From contig JBDTPN010000003.1 of the NCBI GenBank assembly GCA_039932715.1, positions 1 to 64,000 on the forward strand: a DNA stretch of 64,000 bases. The letters are read 5' to 3'. Source of the stretch: ZC4RG30 sp039932715. Lineage in GTDB: Bacteria; Pseudomonadota; Gammaproteobacteria; Steroidobacterales; Steroidobacteraceae. Below, in pieces: positions 26,017 through 33,594 of the stretch. The notes below the pieces were generated by a model. It searched no databases and was not told where the DNA came from. It saw only the letters and a program-made list of their open reading frames with translations. Every line of letters starts with the position of its first letter. Positions within the stretch are counted from its first letter, which is position 1. A program made the position numbers and the translations under genes.

Positions 26017-27947
26017 TGGCACATAGCATCGACCTTTCCGACCAGGACATCCTTACCTACCTGCGCGCGCACGAGAACAAGAGCCTGCTGCGGTTCATCA
26101 CCTGCGGCAGCGTGGATGACGGCAAGAGCACGCTGATCGGTCGATTGCTTTATGAATCCAAGCTGGTCTACGAGGACCAGTTGGCTGCGCTCGAGGCTGA
26201 CTCGAAGAAGGTCGGTACCCAGGGAGAGGAACTCGACCTGGCGTTGCTGGTGGATGGCCTGGCCGCCGAGCGTGAACAGGGCATCACCATCGACGTGGCG
26301 TACCGGTTCTTTTCCACTGACCGTCGCAAGTTCATCGTCGCCGATACGCCCGGCCACGAACAGTACACTCGCAATATGGTCACCGGCGCCTCTACCGCTG
26401 AGCTGGCCATCATCCTGATCGACGCCCGCAAGGGAGTGCTGACCCAGACCCGCAGGCACAGCTATATCGTCTCGCTGCTGGGCATCCGTCACGTGGTGCT
26501 GGCCATCAACAAGATGGACGCGGTGGACTATTCGCGTTCAACTTTCGACACTATCGAGGCTGCCTATCGGGTATTTGCCAAGCAGGTTGGCCTCGAGAAC
26601 ATTGTCTGCATCCCGGTGTCGGCGCTGCGCGGTGACAACATCATAAGTCGCAGCGCGGCCATGCCTTGGTACACAGGCCAGACGTTGATGGAGCACCTCG
26701 AGACCGTCGAGGTCGAGGACACCGTGCGCGATGCTCCCTTCCGCATGCCTGTGCAATGGGTCAATCGCCCCAACCAGGATTTCCGTGGTTTCGCAGGCCG
26801 CATCAGCAGCGGGCACATTGCCGCAGGTGATCGCATCCGCACCCTGCCCTCGGGCCAGGAAGCCAAGGTGGCGCGCATCGTCACCTTTGATGGAGACCTG
26901 CAGGAAGCAACCGCGGGGCAATCGGTGACGGTGACCCTGGACCGTGAGATCGATGTGTCACGCGGCGACCTGCTCACCACTGCGGCGGAGGCTGCCAGCG
27001 TTGCCGATCAGTTCCAGGCCACGCTGATCTGGATGCATGAGGATGCGATGCTTCCCGGCCGGCAATACGTGATGAAAGTGGGTACGCGCACCGTGGGTGC
27101 CAGCATCACTTCGCCGCGCTACAAGGTCAACGTCAATACCCTTGAACACCTTGCCGCCAAACAACTGGATCTCAACGAGATCGGTGTCTGCAACCTGAGC
27201 CTCGACCGGCCCATCGCTTTTGATCCGTACGCCGACAATCGCGAAACCGGCGGCTTCATCCTGATCGACAAGCTAAGCAATGACACCGTCGGCGCCGGAC
27301 TGCTGCAGTTTGCGCTACGCCGCGCCGACAACATCCACTGGCAGGCACTGGATGTAAACCGGCAGGCACGCTCGCAGCTCAAGGGCCAGCGGGCCTGCGT
27401 GCTGTGGTTTACTGGCCTTTCCGGATCTGGCAAATCCACCATTGCCAACCTCGTCGAGAAACGGCTGCACGCCCTGGGACGCCACACTTACGTGCTCGAT
27501 GGCGACAATGTGCGCCACGGGCTCAACAAGGACCTGGGCTTCACCGATGCCGATCGCGTCGAGAACATCCGCCGCGTGGGTGAAGTTTCGAAACTGATGG
27601 TCGATGCGGGCCTCATCGTGCTGGTGTCGTTCATCTCCCCATTTCGTTCCGAGCGGCGCGCCGCGCGCGAATTGCTGGAGCCGGGCGAGTTCCTTGAGGT
27701 GTTCATCGATACGCCCCTGGCCGAGGCCGAAAAGCGCGACCCCAAGGGCCTGTATGCCAAGGCGCGGCGCGGCGAACTCAAGAACTTCACCGGCATCGAC
27801 TCGCCATACGAACGTCCTGAAACCCCGGAGATCAGGATCGACACCAGCACCACTACTTCGGAACAGGCGGCGGAGAGCATTATTGCCGCTCTCGACAAGG
27901 CCGACATCATTGGCTATCCCTATGGCACACCCTTCGCCAGCCTCTGA
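26016..27947 (+). CDS. cysNC: bifunctional ATP sulfurylase GTPase subunit / APS kinase
   Basis: A 643-residue fusion. The CysN part (1 to about 450) is an EF-Tu-like GTPase with CGSVDDGKSTLIGR (P-loop), DTPGHEQYTRNM (G3) and NKMD (G4). It regulates CysD. From about residue 455 comes an APS kinase (CysC) with FTGLSGSGKSTIANL, LDGDNVRHGLNKDLGF and FISPFRSERRAAREL, which phosphorylates APS to PAPS. The fusion is known in many proteobacteria. It overlaps cysD by one base and cysQ by 26 nt. Confidence 0.97.
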   Translation: MAHSIDLSDQDILTYLRAHENKSLLRFITCGSVDDGKSTLIGRLLYESKLVYEDQLAALEADSKKVGTQGEELDLALLVDGLAAEREQGITIDVAYRFFSTDRRKFIVADTPGHEQYTRNMVTGASTAELAIILIDARKGVLTQTRRHSYIVSLLGIRHVVLAINKMDAVDYSRSTFDTIEAAYRVFAKQVGLENIVCIPVSALRGDNIISRSAAMPWYTGQTLMEHLETVEVEDTVRDAPFRMPVQWVNRPNQDFRGFAGRISSGHIAAGDRIRTLPSGQEAKVARIVTFDGDLQEATAGQSVTVTLDREIDVSRGDLLTTAAEAASVADQFQATLIWMHEDAMLPGRQYVMKVGTRTVGASITSPRYKVNVNTLEHLAAKQLDLNEIGVCNLSLDRPIAFDPYADNRETGGFILIDKLSNDTVGAGLLQFALRRADNIHWQALDVNRQARSQLKGQRACVLWFTGLSGSGKSTIANLVEKRLHALGRHTYVLDGDNVRHGLNKDLGFTDADRVENIRRVGEVSKLMVDAGLIVLVSFISPFRSERRAARELLEPGEFLEVFIDTPLAEAEKRDPKGLYAKARRGELKNFTGIDSPYERPETPEIRIDTSTTTSEQAAESIIAALDKADIIGYPYGTPFASL

Positions 27948-28731
27948 CCTGCTGCCTGCGGTCGAACTCATCGCCCAGCGTGCCGGCCGCGAAATTCTCG
28001 AGGTCTACGCAACCGACTTCGAATCCCGCCCCAAGGCGGACGACTCCCCGCTGACCGAAGCAGACCTGCGCGCGCACCGGTTGATCATGTCGTCACTGCG
28101 CGCATTGACTCCCGATATTCCCGTGCTCTCCGAGGAATCCGTCGAGATCCCGTTCAGCCAGCGCAGCCAGTGGTCGCGCTACTGGCTGGTGGATCCGCTG
28201 GATGGGACCAAGGAATTCGTGTCACGCAATGGCGAGTTCACGGTCAACATCGCCCTGATATCCGGCCATCGACCCGAGATGGGGGTGGTTTACATACCCG
28301 TCACCGACACTACGTACAGTGGCATTCCCGGTGTGGGCGCCTGGCGCGACACCGGCGGTCGCGGGCGCATGGCCATCTCGGTGCGTCGAATCGCCCAGCC
28401 GCCGCTGCGTGTTGTGGGCAGCCGATCACATGGCAACGATGCGTTGGCAAAGGCCCTCGATGCGCTGGGCTCGCACGAACTGAAACCTGCCGGCAGTTCC
28501 ATCAAGCTGTGCCTGGTGGCGGATGGTTCGGCAGATCTTTATCCGCGACTGGGTCCCACGTCCGAATGGGATATCGCTGCGGGTCAGGCGGTGATTGAAG
28601 CCGCTGGCGGACAGGTGGTACGACTGCCCGATGGCCTGGCGCTGTCATACAACACCAAGGCCAATATCCTCAATCCGCAGTTTCTGGCCTATGGCGATCC
28701 GGCCTGCTTCAGGAAGTGGCCTCGCGGCTGA
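27922..28731 (+). CDS. cysQ: 3'(2'),5'-bisphosphate nucleotidase
   Basis: An inositol-monophosphatase-fold enzyme of 269 residues that removes the 3'-phosphate of PAP left after PAPS reduction. Metal-binding motifs are the Asp-Ser region (KADDSPLTEADLRAH), LSEES, DPLDGTKEFVSRNGEFTVNI and the C-terminal SEWDIAAGQAVIEAAGG. ATG at 27922 lies within the last codons of cysNC. The frame extends much farther upstream but only as an out-of-frame shadow of cysNC. Membership of the cysD-cysNC-cysQ operon fits its role. Confidence 0.96.
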   Translation: MAHPSPASDLLPAVELIAQRAGREILEVYATDFESRPKADDSPLTEADLRAHRLIMSSLRALTPDIPVLSEESVEIPFSQRSQWSRYWLVDPLDGTKEFVSRNGEFTVNIALISGHRPEMGVVYIPVTDTTYSGIPGVGAWRDTGGRGRMAISVRRIAQPPLRVVGSRSHGNDALAKALDALGSHELKPAGSSIKLCLVADGSADLYPRLGPTSEWDIAAGQAVIEAAGGQVVRLPDGLALSYNTKANILNPQFLAYGDPACFRKWPRG

Positions 28732-28744
28732 CGCAAGACCCAAG

Positions 28745-30322
28745 CTACTCGGCGATGCGAGCCGCGTCGACCCGGAAACGTACAGCTTGCAGCTGCTCGG
28801 CAGTCAATGAAGAGAGACCCGCAGCCTCAGTTGTCACCTGTCCGCCCGACTGCACCGGTCCCCGTATGTTCACGGCTTTGCCCTGCTGCACGATCTGGCC
28901 GTTTGCGTTAACCAGCACTGGCGTTACCTGGATATTCGACAGAGCCACCGGCGAACGGTTCTGTACGACCACCAGGTGTTCGCCGCTGGCACCCGCACCC
29001 AGACCAGCCGCTACGTACTTGCCCGGGTTCTGGGGCAGATCCAGCAGCAGTGCCTCGCGCTGCGCCTGCTCGCCGACGCTGCCCTGCGCCGAAGCGGCCG
29101 CCTGGTAATACTTCAGGGCTCCCGCCTGGTCGCCCCGGTCGCGCGAGATATTTCCCAGGAACAAGGCCGCCGGAGCCGTGGGCAACAGCTCCCAACTGTG
29201 GGTCAGCGAAGTCATGGCCTTTTGTTTGTCACCCAACCGATACTCCGCCACGCCGGCGCCCAGCCACGGTCCGAAGTATCCAGGGTTCAACGCAATGGCG
29301 CGTTCGTAATGCGGGAGTGCCTCGCGCTGGTGCTTCTCATTGAGGTCAATGTCACCCAGCAACTGGTGGAAACTAGCCTCGCGTGACTCAAGCCGTATAG
29401 CGTCGTTCGCGAGCGCGCGTGCGCTGGATGGATCCTTTTTCTGCAGCGCCGCCAGCGCCTGATCGTACTTGTCATAGGCCGGCTTCACCTTCAGCAGGGG
29501 TGCTATGCGCGCCGCATACCGTTCGGTGCCCATGTCACCGCCGTCTCCGAGTTGCTGCGCCGTCTCCCGATTTCGGGCCACCCGCTCTGCTGAAGGTGGA
29601 TGCGAGGCAAACATCCCTTCGAGCCAATTTTCTTTGCGCCCTTCGGACAGGCGCACGAACGTTTCCTGCAGGGTGACTGCGGCACGCGGGTCGTATCCTG
29701 CGGCCTTCATGTAGCGCATTCCGTATAGATCGCTTTCCAGTTCCTGGTCCCGGCCATAGCGCGTCTGGACCAGCTGCGCGCCAACACCAGCCCCGCCCAG
29801 AACCAGTCCGGCCATTTGTTGATCGAGTCCGCCAATCGCAGCCCCCATCTGGGCAGCGGCCATTCCGGCCTGCAGCAACGTCCCACGCTCACTGGCTTTC
29901 GCCGCGTGCCGTGCCGCGGCATGCACAATCTCATGGCCCAGCACGGCGGCCAGCTCCGCTTCGCTTTTGAGCTCCACAAGCAGTCCACGATTCACGGCAA
30001 TCTTTCCGCCTGGCAGCGCCCAGGCGTTGGGCACTGAACTGTTGAGCACCTTGAATTCGTATGGCAACTTGCGGTCCGAGACGGCCGCGAGCTTCTGGCC
30101 TACTTCGTTCACATAGACGGTCAAGTCGGGCAATAGCTCAAAGTCTCCGCCTTCGCTTTGCCGGGTGGGTGCGTATTGCTGCGCGCCCATCTGCAGTTCC
30201 TCCGTTTCCGAGACCAGCTGCAGCTCACGCTTGCCAGTGACGGGATTCACGCCGCACGCTGCCAGCAATAGCACAGCGGCGGCAATCGACATTACCCTTG
30301 CCGTACCGGTTGGAGTTTTCAT
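28745..30322 (-). CDS. M48 family metallopeptidase lipoprotein with TPR repeats
   Basis: A 525-residue envelope protease. The lipoprotein signal has LLLAACG (lipidated Cys about 23). The zinc site is HEIVH (about 130-134), with a third ligand in DQELESDLYGMRYM. SSVPNAWALPGGKIAVNRGL resembles the BepA/LoiP type. The C-terminal half contains TPR-like repeats and a beta-rich tail. Similar proteins act in outer-membrane protein quality control, which is the likely role here. The start is placed at ATG 30322 (MKTPTGTARVMS), not at the longer frame beginning at 30394. Convergent with cysQ. Confidence 0.9.
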   Translation of the reverse strand: MKTPTGTARVMSIAAAVLLLAACGVNPVTGKRELQLVSETEELQMGAQQYAPTRQSEGGDFELLPDLTVYVNEVGQKLAAVSDRKLPYEFKVLNSSVPNAWALPGGKIAVNRGLLVELKSEAELAAVLGHEIVHAAARHAAKASERGTLLQAGMAAAQMGAAIGGLDQQMAGLVLGGAGVGAQLVQTRYGRDQELESDLYGMRYMKAAGYDPRAAVTLQETFVRLSEGRKENWLEGMFASHPPSAERVARNRETAQQLGDGGDMGTERYAARIAPLLKVKPAYDKYDQALAALQKKDPSSARALANDAIRLESREASFHQLLGDIDLNEKHQREALPHYERAIALNPGYFGPWLGAGVAEYRLGDKQKAMTSLTHSWELLPTAPAALFLGNISRDRGDQAGALKYYQAAASAQGSVGEQAQREALLLDLPQNPGKYVAAGLGAGASGEHLVVVQNRSPVALSNIQVTPVLVNANGQIVQQGKAVNIRGPVQSGGQVTTEAAGLSSLTAEQLQAVRFRVDAARIAE

Positions 30323-30528
30323 TGGAGACCCTTTTTGAGCGTCGTCACGCAGCCAAACCCGGACATGCTCTCGCTGCCCGGGTTTGGCCTGCATGTGAAG
30401 AAGTCTTGTTTAAGGTTCATTCACCGCAATTGAATGCTAAGTGAACCGCGCAATTGAGAATACTGGCCGAAGCCGCAGCGGCCTGCAGGACGTGACCTAC
30501 GAATACCGAACCTCACGGTCTAGAAGCT

Positions 30529-30604
30529 TGGTGCCCCGGGCAGGAGTTGAACCTGCGACCCCTCGCTTAGGAGGCGAGTGCTCTATCCACTGAGCTACCG
30601 GGGC
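30529..30604 (-). tRNA. tRNA-Arg (anticodon CCT)
   Basis: On the minus strand, a 76-nt cloverleaf with acceptor GCCCCGG/CCGGGGC, a D arm with TAGCTCAGTGGATAGAGC, anticodon loop CTCCTAA (anticodon CCT, reading AGG), a T arm with CAGGTTCAACTCCTG and an encoded CCA. No integrase or repeat is seen on either side. crcB begins 44 nt away on the other strand. Confidence 0.96.
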
Positions 30605-30648
30605 ATGAATAAATAGCGCCGCAGTTGCTACTGCCGCGCGCGGCGGCA

Positions 30649-31047
30649 ATGATACCCGCACTGATGGGTATACAGGCCATAGCACTGGTGTTCGCGGGCG
30701 CAGGCGTGGGCGGCGTAGCGCGCTATTTCCTGTCGCTGCTGCTGAATCCGCTGGTGGCTGCGTTACCGATGGGAACCCTCGTGGCAAATGTGGCCGGCTG
30801 CGGCATCGCCGGTGGCATGCTCGCCCTGGTCATGGCGCGCCCTGTTCTGGACCCTTCAATCCGGCTACTGGTAATCACGGGCTTTCTTGGCGGGCTGACC
30901 ACCTTCTCCACGTTCTCGCTGGAAGTGCTGTGGATGCTGGAATCGAAACAGCCAATGCTGGCAGCCGGCACCATTGCCTTGCATGTGGGCCTGTCATTGT
31001 TTGCCGCACTGCTGGCCTTCTGGGCCATGCGTGCGCTGCTGGCCTGA
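30649..31047 (+). CDS. crcB: fluoride ion channel CrcB/Fluc
   Basis: A 132-residue four-helix membrane protein that exports fluoride as a dimer. It has GAGVGGVARYFLSLLL, the family GTLVANVAGCGIAGGML (Asn of the pore) and GFLGGLTTFSTFSLEV, the TTFSTFS signature. The start is uncertain: ATG 30649 is used here; ATG 30664 or TTG 30625 are possible and ribosome-site support is weak. No fluoride riboswitch is evident; the 44-nt gap to the divergent tRNA-Arg is too short for one. It converges on the cyclohexadienyl dehydratase fusion gene, with three bases between stops. Confidence 0.93.
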   Translation: MIPALMGIQAIALVFAGAGVGGVARYFLSLLLNPLVAALPMGTLVANVAGCGIAGGMLALVMARPVLDPSIRLLVITGFLGGLTTFSTFSLEVLWMLESKQPMLAAGTIALHVGLSLFAALLAFWAMRALLA

Positions 31048-31050
31048 CTC

Positions 31051-32304
31051 TTACCCTGCACCCTGGATCAGGGGTTGCAGCGCGGTGTTGACCGCCCCTT
31101 CGCTGACGGCCTGAGTGGTAAGGGCTCCGAGGCTGTCACGCGTGGACGCATGCCCATCCCATTTCGCCAAGGCACCAAGGATCTCCGCCGTCACGCTGTC
31201 GATCTGGGGTCGCAAGTCTTTCTCAAGGTCCAGTACCCCGGCAAACTGGTCAATGTCCTCGCGCTTCCAGCGTTCGAACAACTCGGTCTGCATGACCTTT
31301 GCTGCATTGACCTGTGCGGCGAAGATCTTTGCGACCAGCCCAGGTTCAATTCCCAGTGCGATACCGCGACCACGCAAAGATTCCATTTGTGAGCGCTCGC
31401 GCGGCAGGTCTTCAATGGGCGCCTTGCGATTCCATTTCCAGCGCGCCACCTCCGTCATCAAGGCCAGGCGCAGGTCGATAAGGCGCGCAAGTTGCGCCGG
31501 CGGCGATTGCGGACTCCCTGCCAATCGCGCGTTTTCCATCCACTGGGCACGCAGGCGCGCATAGGTGTGTGTCATATCCATCCTGTCGAGAGCTCGATTG
31601 ATCTGAAGTCTGAGTGCCGGGTCTGGTGCCAGCATGATGCCCTTGCGCGCGGGTGCCCATTTGGCCGATGCCTTGGCCTGGCACAAACCTTGACCGCTTG
31701 CGGCCTGCAGTTGCGCTTCTACTGAATCAGTGATCATCACGTCTGCGCGCCGCGCAACGATTTCGTCGAATACAGTGCGATTATCCACATGAATCGTCAG
31801 CGATGCAGCCGGAAACTGCGCACGTGCAAACTGCTCGTTGGTGCCACCGGGATTCTCCACAAGCCGGGTTTCAGGACGATTGATTTCCGCCTGCGTATCA
31901 AATTGCCTCTCCTCGCCACAACGCGTCAGTGGCACCTTGAAATCGGTAGAGAAAGACTGCGAGAAAAGCTGCGTGCGTTCCCGCTCCGGCGTGATTGATA
32001 TGCCGCCCACTGCGACATCAAAATTTCCATCCCCCGCATCAGCCAGCAACGACTTCCATGTGGTGGGCACGAACTCGGCGCGCAGTCCAAGCTCCAGCGC
32101 CAGGCGCCTGGCCAGCGCGATGTCTGCACCCACGTATGCGCCATGTCTGGCGTCGAAAACGGAGTAAGGCGCGTAGTCGCCAGTGGTGCCGATGCGCAGC
32201 ACGCCGCGGGTGCGAATCTGCTCCCATGATGAGGCAGCGGATGCTGCAGTTGTCACTGCCGGCAGAAGTGCCAGCATCAAGACGAGGACAATTCGCATTT
32301 TCAC
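31051..32304 (-). CDS. exported cyclohexadienyl dehydratase - chorismate mutase fusion
   Basis: A 417-residue protein with a signal peptide (1 to about 24). Residues 25-258 form a type II periplasmic-binding-protein fold of the PheC cyclohexadienyl dehydratase kind: RIGTTGDYAPYSVFD, DVAVGGISITPERERTQLFS, NPGGTNEQFAR. Residues 271-417 form a gamma-class AroQ chorismate mutase: LARLIDLRLALMTEVARWK, KAPIEDLPRER, KIFAAQVNAAKVMQTELFER. Together they would convert chorismate to phenylpyruvate in the periplasm. Exported CM-CDT fusions have been described in a few proteobacteria. A plain amino-acid-binding protein is excluded by the second domain. Confidence 0.85.
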   Translation of the reverse strand: MKMRIVLVLMLALLPAVTTAASAASSWEQIRTRGVLRIGTTGDYAPYSVFDARHGAYVGADIALARRLALELGLRAEFVPTTWKSLLADAGDGNFDVAVGGISITPERERTQLFSQSFSTDFKVPLTRCGEERQFDTQAEINRPETRLVENPGGTNEQFARAQFPAASLTIHVDNRTVFDEIVARRADVMITDSVEAQLQAASGQGLCQAKASAKWAPARKGIMLAPDPALRLQINRALDRMDMTHTYARLRAQWMENARLAGSPQSPPAQLARLIDLRLALMTEVARWKWNRKAPIEDLPRERSQMESLRGRGIALGIEPGLVAKIFAAQVNAAKVMQTELFERWKREDIDQFAGVLDLEKDLRPQIDSVTAEILGALAKWDGHASTRDSLGALTTQAVSEGAVNTALQPLIQGAG

Positions 32305-32319
32305 CGGGATTTCTTGCCC

Positions 32320-33594
32320 TTACTTCTTTATGGCTATTGGCAGAACCGCGTCGATCAGCAGGACCATAACCATACTGGCCCCGAGCAATGGCATCGTCAC
32401 ACCCAGAGTGGCTGCGGCAAGCACTATCAACTTTGGCATGCGCCGGGGCACTCGCCGCGGCGGCGAGAGCCCGCGACCGGGTCTGCGCCGATACCAGCCC
32501 ATGATCCCCGTCACACTCATCCATACCAGCGAAGCGGCTACCAGGGAATTGAACCACTGGTTCCAGCGTCCGAAGTAAGTGCCTTGATGCAGGTCAACGC
32601 CCAGCGCTACCAGGCGCGGGATGGTATCTGTTTCAGCCCAGGTTGACCGCTCGATCACTTCGGCATTTTTTCGATCGAGCTGCAGATAGATGTCGAAGGG
32701 AGAGCGTCCCGTCTGGCTCCTGACCTGGATTGCGCCTGCCTCGTTGGGCCTGATTTCCAGCCGCCCTTTGAGCCCGTTGCTCCTGGCCCTGCCGATCACC
32801 TGGTCCAATGTCGCGCGGGCGGAACCTTGATGGCTGCCATTGGTGCTTGCATGACCTGCATGCCCGTCGCCACCGGAAAAGAATGCAGCGCTGGGAGAAC
32901 TCTGGTGCGTGAGTCGCTCCACCGCTCCGAGCACGGTGCCTCCCCAGAAGGATGTCCAGGGCAATGCAGTGAACAGGAAGGCCAGCACGACCAGTGCATA
33001 CCACGCACCCACCGTGGCGTGCAGATCGCGCCAGAAAACCTTTGGGCCAGCATGCAGCCTCGGGTAAAGCACGCCTGCAAGGCCGGGCGACCGTGGCCAC
33101 CACAGGTACAGGCCGGTCACGATCATTACAATCGCCCAGCCCGCGCAAAGTTCGAGCAGATTGCTGCCCCAGTGACCTAGAGGCCAGCCACCGTGCAGGC
33201 TGCGAGTCAGACCTTCCATCCAGCGCAGTGGGGCAACACTACCCAGCACGCGTCCGGATTGCGGATCGACAAAAGTCGGATAGGCGAGCTGGTTGGCGGC
33301 CGTAAAATAGAACGCCGTCGAGTATGACGCATCATCCTCGATCACGATCTGGCTGGGATGGGCACCCCGGTTGGCGGCAATCGCCGCCTGCAGCTGGGCC
33401 TCGAAGCTGACGGTGGTGGCATGTGGCGCCACCCGCAGCAGTTCCGGATGCATCGCCATGCTGATCTCGCGATGCCAGAGATATGTGACGCCGGTAACGG
33501 CCTGCCACAACACAAATGGCACGACAAGAAAGGCCGCCCAGAAATGCCACCGCCAGACCCGTGCATACAGCGCACTGGCCGGGGTCTGTGTCAG
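32320..33594 (-). CDS. PepSY-associated membrane protein next to TonB receptor, probable CTG start
   Basis: A PepSY-TM family protein (iron-regulated, ferric-reductase-like) of about 424 residues with four membrane helices: PFVLWQAVTGVTYLWHRE, NLLELCAGWAIVMIVTGLYL, WYALVVLAFLFTALPWTSF and the final LGVTMPLLGASMVMVLLID. His residues in LHGGWPLGHWG and RDLHATVG could bind haem. The first legal start (GTG 33522) cuts into the first helix. The frame continues upstream as SALYARVWRWHFWAAFLVV without ATG, GTG or TTG. CTG at 33594 overlaps the TonB-receptor TGA as CTGA and is taken as start. It probably aids iron release after siderophore uptake. Confidence 0.8.
   Translation of the reverse strand: MTQTPASALYARVWRWHFWAAFLVVPFVLWQAVTGVTYLWHREISMAMHPELLRVAPHATTVSFEAQLQAAIAANRGAHPSQIVIEDDASYSTAFYFTAANQLAYPTFVDPQSGRVLGSVAPLRWMEGLTRSLHGGWPLGHWGSNLLELCAGWAIVMIVTGLYLWWPRSPGLAGVLYPRLHAGPKVFWRDLHATVGAWYALVVLAFLFTALPWTSFWGGTVLGAVERLTHQSSPSAAFFSGGDGHAGHASTNGSHQGSARATLDQVIGRARSNGLKGRLEIRPNEAGAIQVRSQTGRSPFDIYLQLDRKNAEVIERSTWAETDTIPRLVALGVDLHQGTYFGRWNQWFNSLVAASLVWMSVTGIMGWYRRRPGRGLSPPRRVPRRMPKLIVLAAATLGVTMPLLGASMVMVLLIDAVLPIAIKK

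Noticed and set aside
24373..26022. 549-codon minus-strand frame across cysD and the DUF5658-like gene
   Set aside because: Shadow of cysD; its composition is His/Gln/Arg-rich without motifs. Only the other frame in this area looks coding.
30604..30649. Fluoride riboswitch before crcB
   Set aside because: Only 44 nt separate crcB from tRNA-Arg and they contain no recognisable fluoride aptamer.
31051..32304. Simple amino-acid ABC transporter binding protein
   Set aside because: The C-terminal third has the gamma-class chorismate mutase pattern, and no transporter permease or ATPase genes are nearby.
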